NCBI GenBank assembly: GCA_035943635.1
Contig: DASZBX010000039.1
Location: 1-64,000, forward strand
From: DASZBX01 sp035943635
GTDB lineage: Bacteria > Actinomycetota > Actinomycetes > Streptomycetales > Catenulisporaceae
DNA length: 64,000 nucleotides
Direction: 5' to 3'
A program made the position numbers and the translations under genes. The notes beneath the pieces were generated by a model. It was not told where the DNA came from. It was given only the letters and a program-made list of their open reading frames with translations, and did not search any database. This document shows, piece after piece, positions 9,801 through 17,255 of this stretch (position 1 is the first letter of the stretch; each line of letters begins with the position of its first letter).

Positions 9801-10015
9801 TGACCAGTGCCGGGACCGCCGACGGCGCGCTCGTCCAGCTCTACACCTGCAACGGCAGCGGCGCCCAGAACTGGGTGCCGCAGTCGAACGGCTCGCTGCA
9901 GAACCCGAACTCCGGCAAGTGCCTGGACGACCCGGGCGGCTCCACCACCCTGGGCACCCAGCTGGAGATCTGGGACTGCAACGGCGGCGCGAACCAGAAC
10001 TGGAAGCTGCCGTAG
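6815..10015 (+). CDS. Secreted GH3 beta-glycosidase with Ig-like and two ricin-B lectin domains
   Basis: This 1066-residue exported glycoside hydrolase family 3 enzyme starts at GTG 6815, behind GGAGG at 6806-6810. That places a signal peptide (VHVPRKASRF...TPASA-A) at the N-terminus. The GH3 N-domain has LEDGPAGVADG, KHYAVYNQETNRN and the nucleophile Asp279 in FVTSDWGAT. The GH3 C-domain (about 350-570) and a fibronectin-III-like domain (about 596-705) follow. A putative Ig domain (LTYSAANLPAGLSINASTG, about 715-805) precedes two ricin-B lectins (806-929 and 942-1066). It would release sugars from beta-linked oligosaccharides (glucosidase or xylosidase; substrate unresolved). The lectin tail is nearly the same as that of the GH76 enzyme. 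Confidence 0.9.
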   Translation: MHVPRKASRFRTSRTLGLAVVMVSAGLTAFAGSTPASAATPTAACPWVGSSLPISQRVSEVMAKITVPQEISLVTGASGSSYVGFTPAIGSLCIPAMNLEDGPAGVADGMSNVTQLPAPVDVAATWDTAAEQQYGKVIGSEESAKGTTVDLGPTINIVRDPRWGRAFESIGEDPYLNGQLGAADIQGVQSTGVMAQVKHYAVYNQETNRNTPSDNAIVSTQAEQEIYLPAFQASVQQGAASSVMCSYSSINGTAACQNPYLLSTVLRQQLGFTGFVTSDWGATHSTVASANAGLDQDMPGNDGYYGTTLQNAVSSGQVSQATLNTAVSEILTEMFGFGDFDKAPVGSPSETATDSADQSAATSLAEEGTVLLKNSGNVLPLTSADTSVAVIGADASTSVQSVGGGSAGVNSSGTVTPLQGITAAAPGGVTVSYNNGSSDSSAASLAASSKVAVVFASDFEGEGSDLTSIDLGSTEDNLISAVAAANPNTIVVLNTGSAVVMPWLSSVKGVLEAWYPGQEDGTAIASLLFGNSDPSGHLTVTFPTSLSQVPANTTAQWPGTNGTVQYSEGVDVGYRWYNAQNDTPLFPFGFGLSYTSFSFSNLHVGSLTAGGQATVTATVTNTGSRSGADVAQLYVTDPAASGQPPKALEGFARVNLAAGASQTVTFPVTQQSLQYWSTSTNNWATSTGNYTISVGDSNANLPLTGTLAVTSAQLGQPVTVTNPGPQEGVSGTGVNVTVAGHDSTGGQTLTYSAANLPAGLSINASTGAITGTPSSAGTTTATVTAKDGNGAQASVSFVWTVSPNGLGATPLVGYQGLCLDLSTDNNTPGTKVEVYTCNGTNGQQWTEEANGTLQADGACLDVAGGGTANGSLVDLYTCNGTGAQVWQPQANGELLNPQSGKCLDGTGNGGSGTQVEIWTCAATANQLWVSPAGSSTGGGSATGAITGYDSLCVDVNAANNADGTKVDIYTCNGTNAQQWTVESNQTLQALGKCLDVTSAGTADGALVQLYTCNGSGAQNWVPQSNGSLQNPNSGKCLDDPGGSTTLGTQLEIWDCNGGANQNWKLP

Positions 10016-10059
10016 CGTAACCCGCACGATACGAGAACCACACGAAGAATTTGCACTCC

Positions 10060-10085
10060 GGCCCCATCGCCCCCGCGGTGGGGCC
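10060..10085 (+). terminator. Hairpin after the GH3 gene
   Basis: GGCCCCA (10060-10066) pairs with TGGGGCC (10079-10085), 45 bases after the stop. The rest of the 332-bp gap to the next gene shows nothing recognisable. Confidence 0.4.
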
Positions 10086-10347
10086 GCGGTGTCACTGTCG
10101 CAGTGGTCTTTCTCGCCCGGCGCGGTCCGGAACGCTCCAGGCCGGGCCGTCTCAGAAGCACCGTTGCCCGGCCGGCGCCCGGCCGGCCGGGCCCGGACCG
10201 CCGCCGCGGCCCCGGCCGAATCAGGGCTCTGCCGGAATTCGGCGCGGCCGGCGCACCGGCCGGCATGGTGAACAATGGGTCCCGCGCAATCACCGTATCT
10301 GCTGTGGCATGCTGAACCCGGGCATACTCGACCGAGGGGCGAAAGCT

Positions 10348-10863
10348 ATGACCTCACCGTCCGACACGCAACCTGTACCCGCCCGCGTCACCGAAGTCTT
10401 CGCACGATTCGCTCAGGACATCGCGGCCAAGGAGGCCATCCCCACACCCACCCTGCTGTGCCGGGCCGCGGCGACCGAGGAGTTACCGGACGGCTCGCCG
10501 GTGACTCTCTGGGTGGCCGAGCACACGAAATCCCGCTGCTATCTGGTCGAAACCGTCCGGCCGGACGGCGAGCGGCGGACCGTGGCCTCGTTCTGCGGCG
10601 AGCCGGGCGACCGGGTCTCGCTCAGCCGGGCCGGGACGATCGTGATCGGGTCGGTCGGCGTCTACCCGGCCGAGTCGGTCAACGTCACCACCCCGCACGG
10701 CGAGGCGATCCTCACCGTCGCGGCCGGCTACTTCCTGATCCCGCCGCACCTGAGCCCCGAGACCGACGTGCGGCACAGCGTGACCCTGACCGGCGCGGCC
10801 GGGAACATCCTGGGCCGGGTGGTGAACCTGCCGGCACCCGGCCGAGCCAACCCGACCTCCTAG
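10348..10863 (+). CDS. Hypothetical protein, 171 aa
   Basis: No family is recognised. The ATG at 10348 has GAGGGG (10334-10339) 8 bases upstream. The protein has no signal peptide or membrane segment. Its first 50 residues look helical (ARVTEVFARFAQDIAAKEA) and the rest is beta-rich (SRCYLVETVRPDGERRTVASFCGEPGD), suggesting a small cytosolic beta-domain protein. Its TAG stop lies inside the CTAG that opens repeat element A (10860-11029), so the last codons may have been set by that element's arrival. Confidence 0.7.
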   Translation: MTSPSDTQPVPARVTEVFARFAQDIAAKEAIPTPTLLCRAAATEELPDGSPVTLWVAEHTKSRCYLVETVRPDGERRTVASFCGEPGDRVSLSRAGTIVIGSVGVYPAESVNVTTPHGEAILTVAAGYFLIPPHLSPETDVRHSVTLTGAAGNILGRVVNLPAPGRANPTS

Positions 10864-11029
10864 GAGACTACTGAAGATCTTGAAACGGCCTGGGCGGCCG
10901 GATCCGACCGCGTGGACGATCCGGCCAAACCACCCGAAGCCGACAGAGGATTAGGGCGGCTTGTCCGAATCGCCCACACGGCCGGCTGCGACCGCCCAGG
11001 CCATTCCAAGATCTTCAGTAGCCTCCTAG
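10860..11029. repeat. Palindromic element A, copy 1 (170 bp, CTAG-bounded)
   Basis: The element runs from CTAG 10860-10863 to CTAG 11026-11029. The outer arms 10860-10881 and 11008-11029 are inverted repeats with 1 mismatch in 22. Inside are a nested stem (GGCCTGGGCGG pairing with CCGCCCAGGCC) and short hairpins. A second copy of equal length lies at 44440-44609, with 13 differences by my count. In the outer stem, two positions that differ between copies change on both strands, and a third repairs the mismatch. No coding potential is credible. Confidence 0.85.
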
Positions 11030-11242
11030 ACGAGTTGTTCCGAATTCTGGCGCGGCGAAACAGCTGATCGGCGGCGCCTGGCCGCACGCCGCGGCCGACC
11101 ACAGACGACAGAGTATGCGGTCGACCGCGGCGCACACCCAGCCACCGCCGATCAGCTGTTTCGCCGTGCGCACTCACCCTGCAGGTCAGCGCGCTTACCA
11201 GCAACTCGGCTCAGGCGCCAGAATTCGGAACAACTCGTCTAG
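11026..11242. repeat. Palindromic element B, copy 1 (217 bp, CTAG-bounded)
   Basis: This element abuts element A and shares its CTAG (11026-11029); it ends at CTAG 11239-11242. The arms 11026-11053 and 11215-11242 are a perfect 28-bp inverted repeat. A second inner stem pairs GGCGAAACAGCTGATCGGCGG (near 11053-11073) with the segment near 11142-11164. The other copy at 44227-44443 has exactly the same length. Confidence 0.87.
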
Positions 11243-11843
11243 CGGCCCTGAGCCGGGCGGCCGACGCGATCCGCGGTCGGCGCCCGGCGCCGTAAAACCC
11301 TGCCGGGCAAGGCTTCCCGGCCATCGCGTTGTTGTGCTTCGTCGGCGTCCGCGGGTAGTGCCGCGGGCGCCGTGTTTCGTACCGCGCGCCTCCTTCGCCG
11401 ACGGCGCCGGGCCGCCCCTCGGGCCGCCCTCGTCCCGTCGTCGCGCCGACGTCGCGAAGGCGTCCCCTTTCCCCGCCATATGTCGGCATTGATCCCCGGT
11501 CGCGTCCGCAAAACCTTGCCTCGGGACCACTTTCGGCGCCGCCCGCGCGGTTAGAACCGCGATTCCCGGGGCAGATCCGGAGCAGAGTGGTGGCCCGGCG
11601 TCGCCGATCCCGGCCGGCGGCCAGTGCGAGAAATGAGGCGGGGATGCAGCGGTCCCGCAGAGCCGAACCGGCCGCCAGAACCTGGGCGACCGCCATGTCC
11701 GCAGCGTCTCCGGGCGGTCATAAAAGTGATCTGGCGCCCGAATACCGGACCAAATATGCCGCTGACCGGATTCCCGGCATAATCGAGGGGAGCCGAGCCC
11801 GACACCCCGGGGCAGACCGGCTCGGAAACGGAGCGCGGACCCG
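11243..11843. other. 600-bp gap without a recognisable gene
   Basis: Several frames stay open here because of high GC, but none reads like a protein family. A CATAAT at 11778-11783 could be the -10 of the TrpC-like gene. Nothing else is supported. Confidence 0.4.
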
Positions 11844-12638
11844 GTGAGCACGGTGTTCGATCAGGCCCTCGCGGTCGCCCGGGCCGACCTGGCCCGGCGG
11901 CAGGCGCTCGTCCCGCTGGCCCAGGTCAAGGAGCGGGCCCTGGCCCAGGCCTCGGCCCTGGACGGCGTGGGCGCCCTGTGCGGCGACGGCGTCGCGGTGA
12001 TCGCGGAAGTCGACCCGCTGTGCCCGGCCAAGGGCGAACTGGCCGGCGAGTACGAGCAGGCCGGCGCGAACGTGATAAGCGTCCCGATCAGCCGGCACCT
12101 GTCAGACCCGGTGCTGCACGACCTGCGGGACGTGCGCGGCCGGGTCCAGGTCCCGGTCCTGTGCAAGGACCTGGTCGTCTCCAGCTACCAGCTGTGGGAG
12201 GCCCGCGCGCACGGCGCCGACCTGGCCCTGCTGATGGTCGCCGCGCTGGGCCGGGAGGCCCTGGTCTCGCTGATCGAACGGGCCGAGTCGATCGGCCTGA
12301 CCGCCCTGGTCGAGGTGCACGACGAGCGGGAACTGTCCCGGGCGGTGGCCGCCGGGGCCCGGATCATCGCGGTCAACCCGCGCGACCCGCTCACCCGCGA
12401 GGCCGACCAGGCCGCCCTGGCCCGGCTGCTGCCGCTGATCCCGGCCGGGATCGTCCGGGTGGCCGAGTGCGGCCCGGCCGGCCGCAGCGACCTGATCGCC
12501 TGCGCCAAGGCCGGCGCGGACGCGGTGCTGACCGGCCAGACCCTGCTGTCCACGACCAACCCGCGGGAGACCGTGGCCCGGCTGGTCGCGGTCGGCACGC
12601 ATCCGGCGCTCGGCCGTCGGCGCCGCCAGACCACCTGA
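11844..12638 (+). CDS. TrpC-like (indole-3-glycerol-phosphate synthase) paralogue with altered active site
   Basis: The 264-residue protein is a complete (beta/alpha)8 barrel of the TrpC family. Family landmarks are in order: VIAEVDPLCPAKG, PVLCKDLVVSSYQ, LVEVHDERELSRA, IIAVNPRDPLT, RVAECGP and ADAVLTGQTLL. The usual active-site strings are changed. IAEVK(R/x)xSPS has lost its lysine (here Asp) and the SPS serine, GxNNRDL has become VNPRDP, and ESGI has become ECGP. The KD lysine and EVH glutamate remain. Authentic TrpC needs these residues for ring closure, so it may have another function or be degenerate. It stands alone, not in a trp operon. GTG 11844 has GGAG 10 bases upstream. Confidence 0.75.
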   Translation: MSTVFDQALAVARADLARRQALVPLAQVKERALAQASALDGVGALCGDGVAVIAEVDPLCPAKGELAGEYEQAGANVISVPISRHLSDPVLHDLRDVRGRVQVPVLCKDLVVSSYQLWEARAHGADLALLMVAALGREALVSLIERAESIGLTALVEVHDERELSRAVAAGARIIAVNPRDPLTREADQAALARLLPLIPAGIVRVAECGPAGRSDLIACAKAGADAVLTGQTLLSTTNPRETVARLVAVGTHPALGRRRRQTT

Positions 12639-12755
12639 CCCGGGTGGCCGCAGCCCGGCCGCGCGGATCTCACCGGCCCCGATCGCGCGGGAGAGCCGCC
12701 CGATCCACGAAGGCAACCCCGGCGGCGCCGACCCGGAAGACGGCGCCGAGACTGT

Positions 12756-14030
12756 ATGACCATGAGCCTGCTGACCACCGCACTCCTGAGCCCGCCCGCT
12801 GACGTGGCACCGACCACTGTGCGCGACGTGCCCTGGGCCCGGGCGCGCGAGTCGGCGCACGCCGCCGGTGCCGCGCGTCCCTCGGCCGCCCGCCCGGCGG
12901 CCCTGGCCGACGCGGCCGGACTGACCCTGGCCGCGGACCTGCGCGCCCGGCTGCCGCTGCCGTCCTTCGACACCGCGGCAATGGACGGATTCGCCGTCGC
13001 GGGCCTCGGATCCGATGGGTGGCGCCTGCGCGGCGTGGTGCGGGCCGGTGCCGGGTGGCCGGGCGAACCACTGGCCCCGGGCGAGGCGGTGGAGATATCG
13101 ACCGGCGCCCTCGTGCCGCCGGGCGCGCACGCGATACTGCCGCTGGAACGCGCGACGACGGACGGCCCGCTCGTCCACGGCCCCGTCCGCGCGTACGGCG
13201 ACCACATCCGGCGCACCGGCGAGGACGCGCCGGCCGGCACGCGGATGGCCGCAGCCGGGAGCCGGGTCAATCCGGCCCTGATCGGCCTGGCCGCGGCCTG
13301 CGGCTGCGATGTCCTGTCCGTGCGGCCCCGGCCCCGGGTTCAGGTCCTGGTCACCGGCGACGAGCTCGTCGACAGCGGGCAGCCCGCGGCCGGCTCGGGG
13401 TTCGTCCGCGACGCCCTCGGCCCGATGCTGCCGCCGCTGGTCACCGCGTTCGGCGGCCAGGTGACCGGCGTCGCGCACGTACCGGACCGGCCCAGCGGAT
13501 CGCTGGCCGCAGCCGTGCGGGCGGCCGGGGACGCGGACGTGGTCGTCGTGACCGGATCGACCTCCGTCGGCGCGACCGACCAACTCCGGCACCTGCTGCA
13601 CGACAGCGGCGCCCGGTGGATCGTGGACGGCGTGGCCTGCCGGCCCGGGCATCCGCAACTGCTCGCCGAAGCGGCGGGAGCAGGGCCCTGGATCGTCGGC
13701 CTGCCCGGGAATCCGTATGCTGCCTTGGCCGCCGCGCACACGCTGCTCGGCCCGCTGCTGGACGGCCTGTCCGGACGTGCGCTGCGTGCCCTGCCGACGA
13801 TCCCTGTGAGCGGCGATGTCAGCCCGGCCAAGGGAAACGGGCACGGTCACGGCCATGACGCCGGACTCACCAGGCTGATTCCGGCGTCATGGGCCGGAGC
13901 GGGCGCCGAGGTGGTCTCCGGGCACCGGGCCGCCTTCCTGCGCGGCGCGGCGCTGGCCGACGCGATCGCGGCGCTGCCGCCCGACTGGGTGTCCGGGGAC
14001 CCGGCCCCGCTGATCCTGCTGACCGGGTGA
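12756..14030 (+). CDS. moeA: Molybdopterin molybdenumtransferase (MoeA)
   Basis: MoeA inserts molybdate into adenylylated molybdopterin in molybdenum-cofactor synthesis. The 424 residues contain the domain-III signature FDTAAMDGFAV near 70, VTGDELVDSG near 205, the GSTSVGATDQL segment near 270 and GLPGNPYAALAA near 320. The last 100 residues form the beta-barrel C-domain and include a His/Gly-rich stretch near 370 (GNGHGHGHD). Two in-frame ATGs (12756 and 12762) are possible starts. Family members often have a Tyr where this one has Phe (MDGFAV). No other cofactor gene is adjacent. Actinomycetes often carry several MoeA copies. Confidence 0.85.
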   Translation: MTMSLLTTALLSPPADVAPTTVRDVPWARARESAHAAGAARPSAARPAALADAAGLTLAADLRARLPLPSFDTAAMDGFAVAGLGSDGWRLRGVVRAGAGWPGEPLAPGEAVEISTGALVPPGAHAILPLERATTDGPLVHGPVRAYGDHIRRTGEDAPAGTRMAAAGSRVNPALIGLAAACGCDVLSVRPRPRVQVLVTGDELVDSGQPAAGSGFVRDALGPMLPPLVTAFGGQVTGVAHVPDRPSGSLAAAVRAAGDADVVVVTGSTSVGATDQLRHLLHDSGARWIVDGVACRPGHPQLLAEAAGAGPWIVGLPGNPYAALAAAHTLLGPLLDGLSGRALRALPTIPVSGDVSPAKGNGHGHGHDAGLTRLIPASWAGAGAEVVSGHRAAFLRGAALADAIAALPPDWVSGDPAPLILLTG

Positions 14031-14089
14031 ACCCCGGCCGGGACGACAGGGTTTGCCCGGGCCGGACGGGCGGCCATAGTGTCGTGACC

Positions 14090-14779
14090 ATGCACGAGGA
14101 GACGAGCCGTACCGCGAGACTGTTGGACGCCCAGGCCAAGGCCGTCGACTTGTTCGCCGAGGTGGAACGCCGCGGCCTGATCGCGCCCGGGGTGGGCGAG
14201 CGCGCGGCCAGCGACCGGATCCGCGACCTGGCCAACGAGCTGTTCGACGTGGAGCGCTACTGGCACAAGCGGATCGTGCGCTCCGGCCCGAACACCCTGC
14301 AGCCCTACCGGGAGAACCCGCCGGACCGGGTGCTGGCCGAGGACGACATCGTCTTCGCCGACTTCGGCCCGATCTTCGAAGACTGGGAGGCGGACTTCGG
14401 CCGCACCTTCGTCCTCGGCCAGGACCCGGAGAAGCTGCGCCTGCGCGACGCGCTGCCGGTGATCTTCGAAGCCGGCCGCAGCTACTTCGAGGCGAACCCC
14501 GGGATCACCGGCGAGCAGCTGCACGCCGAGGTGGTGCGGCTGACCGAGGCCGCGGGCTGGGAGTACGGCGGCCGGCACTGCGGGCACCTGGTCGGCGAGT
14601 TCCCGCACGAGCGGATCAACGGCGACGACATCGAGTACTACATCACGCCCGGCAGCACGGAACCGATGCGGCGGCTGGAACGCAGCGGCCAGCCGTGCCA
14701 CTGGATCCTAGAAATCCACCTGGTCGACCGGGAGCGCCAGTTCGGCGGCTTCTACGAGGAGCTGCTCGACCTGCGCTGA
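14090..14779 (+). CDS. M24-family metallopeptidase-like protein
   Basis: This 229-residue pita-bread-fold protein is related to aminopeptidase P and creatinase but lacks their N-terminal domain. All five metal-ligand positions are visible: Asp91 (FADFGP), Asp102 (EADFGRTF), His166 (CGHLVGEFPHE), Glu208 (ILEIHLV) and Glu223 (YEELL). The intact ligands argue for an active dinuclear metal enzyme in the cytosol. ATG 14090 follows GTGACC with no strong ribosome site; GTG 14084 is an in-frame alternative. The substrate is not predictable. Confidence 0.8.
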   Translation: MHEETSRTARLLDAQAKAVDLFAEVERRGLIAPGVGERAASDRIRDLANELFDVERYWHKRIVRSGPNTLQPYRENPPDRVLAEDDIVFADFGPIFEDWEADFGRTFVLGQDPEKLRLRDALPVIFEAGRSYFEANPGITGEQLHAEVVRLTEAAGWEYGGRHCGHLVGEFPHERINGDDIEYYITPGSTEPMRRLERSGQPCHWILEIHLVDRERQFGGFYEELLDLR

Positions 14780-14830
14780 CCTTCTTCGCGCCGGCGGGAT
14801 CCGTGATCTCGATGCACCTGATCCCGTCGA

Positions 14831-16579
14831 TTACCCGAAGGTGAAGGAGTAGGTGCTCAGTCCGGGCGAGAGCGTCAGGGTCACGGTGTCCTGCTTCGGC
14901 GCCGCGGTCCCGAGGTCGGCCACGGTGTAGATGTTCGGCGCGCCGGTCACCTCGTAGGTGGTGGTCTTGCCGTCGACGGTGGCCGTGAGCGTGCCGGTGC
15001 CGCCGACGTCGAGATAGACGTCGTCGGCGAAGAAGTTCAGCTTGATCCCCGCGTCCTTCACCGAGGTCAGCGACTCGGAGCCGACCGTCCAGGACCCGGC
15101 GAGGGCGAACTCGTTGTCCGGCACCGAGGACGGATAGGTGTAGGTCTGGGCGCCGTTCGCCAGCGCGCCGCCGTTCGCGAAGCTGTTGGCCCGCTCCGAG
15201 CCGAGGTAGGTCTCCCCGGTCTGGTTCTGGTCGGTCGGGGTGGCGTCCGGGACGTCCGTGGCGGCCGGGAGTTTCACGGCCGGGTGCGCCGCGGTGAGCA
15301 GCTGGCGGATCAGCGACTCGGTGACCGGGTAGTCGCCCTCGCCGATCGAGACGTTCCGGACCTGCCCGGACGCGTCGATCAGGTAGTCGGCGGGCCAGGA
15401 GTCGTTCCCGAAGTTGTTCCAGGTCGTGTAGTTGTTGTCCAACGCCACCGGGTACGTGATGTGCAGCCGCTGCGCACCGGCCTCGACATTGCTCGCGACG
15501 TGTTCGAAGGCGTACTCGGGCGTATGCACGCCGATCACGACCAGGCCGTCGGCCTTGTAGGTCGAGTACCACGCCTCCACGTGCGCGATCGCCCGCTGGC
15601 AGTTGATGCAGGAGTACGCCCAGAAGTCGACCAGGACGACCTTCCCGGCCAGGGAACTCGCGCTAAGCGCGGTGTTGCTCGGCGTGTTGAACCACTGCTG
15701 GATGCCGGAGACCGTCGGCGCCTTGCCGCACTCCTCCAGGGTCTGCGACGGCTCCTGCGCACAGGCGGCCAGCGCCGCGGACTGGGCCGGGCCCAGCGCC
15801 TGCGCCGCGCCCGATCCGCTCAGCGCGCTGTTCAGGCCGGAGGTGTAGTCGGGGATCGTGCGCTGCAGGGCGTCGGTGACGTTGAACGTCAGCGCCACGG
15901 CCAGCCCGATCACCACCACCCCGGCCGCGACCCGGACCCCGTGCTGCCGGTCCCGGAAGGCCCGGACCCGCTCGGCCACGTTCCGCCCGGCCAGCGCGAA
16001 GCCCAGCAGCGGCACGGCCGTGCCGACCGCGAAGGCCACGGTCAGCGCCACGGTCCGGAACCCGATCTGGCCGGTCGCCCCGGCCACCGTGATCGCGGCC
16101 AGCACCGGCCCGGCGCAGGGCACGTACACGGCCCCGAGCGCCAGCCCGAGCACGAACCCGCCGTGGCCGCCGGTGACCCGCCGCTGCGGGATCCGGGCGA
16201 ACGGCCGCTCCAGCAGGTCCTGCACCCGGGGGAACATCATCGCGATGCCGAGCAGCACCAGCACGACCAGCCCGGCCCACCGGATGGTGTCCTGCGGCAG
16301 CGGCAGCACGCTCAGGATCAGCGTCCCGAGCAGCGTGAACACGCTGAAGCTGAGCGCGAGCCCGGCCACGATCAGGTAGGGCCGCCGGCTGGCCCGGCGC
16401 TCCTGCAACCGCAGCTGCTGCGCGGAGACCTTCTTCGGCCTGGCCTGCGGCTGGCCGCCCGCCCGCTGGTTGTCCTGGACGCCGCCGGTGAGGAAGACCA
16501 CGGGAAGCACGGGCAGGACGCACGGCGAGATCCCCGTGATCATCCCGCCGACAAGCCCGATCAACACGAGCGTGATCAT
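14831..16579 (-). CDS. DipZ-like protein: CcdA/DsbD membrane domain plus thioredoxin-like domain
   Basis: This 582-residue fusion resembles mycobacterial DipZ and passes reducing power across the membrane to exported thiol proteins. Residues 1-235 form a CcdA-type bundle of about six helices with the paired cysteines Cys20 (GISPCVLPVLP) and Cys155 (VYVPCAGP). A thioredoxin fold follows with the active site Cys324-Ile-Asn-Cys327 (FWAYSCINCQRA). About 170 further residues (AlkyP/DipZ C-domain) end in a beta-rich module. ATG 16579 is chosen because GGAGG lies 7 bases upstream. It is co-oriented with the MarR gene 85 bp upstream, so it is probably one transcription unit. Confidence 0.88.
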   Translation of the reverse strand: MITLVLIGLVGGMITGISPCVLPVLPVVFLTGGVQDNQRAGGQPQARPKKVSAQQLRLQERRASRRPYLIVAGLALSFSVFTLLGTLILSVLPLPQDTIRWAGLVVLVLLGIAMMFPRVQDLLERPFARIPQRRVTGGHGGFVLGLALGAVYVPCAGPVLAAITVAGATGQIGFRTVALTVAFAVGTAVPLLGFALAGRNVAERVRAFRDRQHGVRVAAGVVVIGLAVALTFNVTDALQRTIPDYTSGLNSALSGSGAAQALGPAQSAALAACAQEPSQTLEECGKAPTVSGIQQWFNTPSNTALSASSLAGKVVLVDFWAYSCINCQRAIAHVEAWYSTYKADGLVVIGVHTPEYAFEHVASNVEAGAQRLHITYPVALDNNYTTWNNFGNDSWPADYLIDASGQVRNVSIGEGDYPVTESLIRQLLTAAHPAVKLPAATDVPDATPTDQNQTGETYLGSERANSFANGGALANGAQTYTYPSSVPDNEFALAGSWTVGSESLTSVKDAGIKLNFFADDVYLDVGGTGTLTATVDGKTTTYEVTGAPNIYTVADLGTAAPKQDTVTLTLSPGLSTYSFTFG

Positions 16580-16664
16580 TGTCGCCTCCACCTTCCGGCC
16601 GCGCTGGCCGCTGAAGCATACGACCCGGACCTTAGAGCAGCCTTTCTGTTCGGCCGGCCGGATA

Positions 16665-17183
16665 TTACGAACCGCTTACATGCGCCACCCGCCCCTGTTC
16701 GACCCAGATCTCTGCTTCGCCGCCCGCCTCCGGCCAGGCGCCGGGCTCCTCGCGGGAGAGCACCCGGAGCATCAGCTGGTGCAGCAGGTGGCGCTCGGCC
16801 GGGGAGAGCGGCGAGAAGGCCTCGTCCGTCGCCTGGTCGAGCAGTTCCTCCGCCGCGGCCAGGGTCCGCCGGCCTTCGGGCGTGACGGTGAGTATCTGCC
16901 GCCGCCGGTCGCGCGCGTCCCGCTCCCGCTCGATCAGGCCGAGGCCCTGGAGGTCGTCCACGAACGCGACCACGTCCCCGCTGTCGATCCCGAGCCGGGT
17001 CGCGACCTCCTTCTGGATCTGCGGCCCGAACTCCTCCAGGCAGCACAGCACGGCGTGCTGGTACTGGCCCAGACCCACGGTCGCGAGCCGCTCCACGCAC
17101 TCGCGCCGGGTCGCGGCGGCGAGCCGGGCGGTCAGGTACGTGGTGCGCCGCCGGAGCGCCGCGGGCTTCAGTTCTGTCGGCAT
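16665..17183 (-). CDS. MarR-family regulator (upstream of dipZ-like gene)
   Basis: The 172-residue winged-helix protein has the MarR pattern: TTYLTARLAAATRRECVERL, then VGLGQYQHAVLCCLEE, IQKEVATRLGIDSGDVVAFVDDLQGLGLIERERDARDRRRQILTVTPEG (DNA recognition helix and wing), and a C-terminal dimer helix. The start MPTELKP at 17183 is chosen because the longer frame is not protein-like and would run through the operator. It is divergent from the SGNH esterase gene, with a symmetric site between them. It may sense redox or phenolic stress and control both sides. Confidence 0.85.
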   Translation of the reverse strand: MPTELKPAALRRRTTYLTARLAAATRRECVERLATVGLGQYQHAVLCCLEEFGPQIQKEVATRLGIDSGDVVAFVDDLQGLGLIERERDARDRRRQILTVTPEGRRTLAAAEELLDQATDEAFSPLSPAERHLLHQLMLRVLSREEPGAWPEAGGEAEIWVEQGRVAHVSGS

Positions 17184-17215
17184 GTCGGCCACTTTAGCAC
17201 AATCCGCTGGCAATG

Positions 17216-17242
17216 CCATTGACTGGTCATGCCAACTAATGG
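17216..17242. promoter_or_regulatory. Candidate MarR operator and promoter of the SGNH gene
   Basis: The symmetric pattern CCATT-N3-TGG-N5-CCA-N3-AATGG spans the divergent gap. A TTGACT (17219-17224) and TAGAAC (17244-17249) 19 bp apart make a plausible sigma-70 promoter whose start point would fall at the ATG at 17256, that is a leaderless mRNA. Repressor binding would cover the -35 element. Confidence 0.5.
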
Positions 17243-17255
17243 TAGAACCAATGAC

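Noticed and set aside
9300..10010. Recurring TGCAACGGCACC blocks resembling CRISPR repeats
   Set aside because: They lie in frame in ricin-B repeats at domain spacing and encode CNGT. They are protein repeats, not an array.
10860..11204. Open frame on the minus strand through elements A and B
   Set aside because: The translation spans two non-coding palindromes, and the second copies do not preserve it as one frame. Compensatory changes fit structure, not codons.
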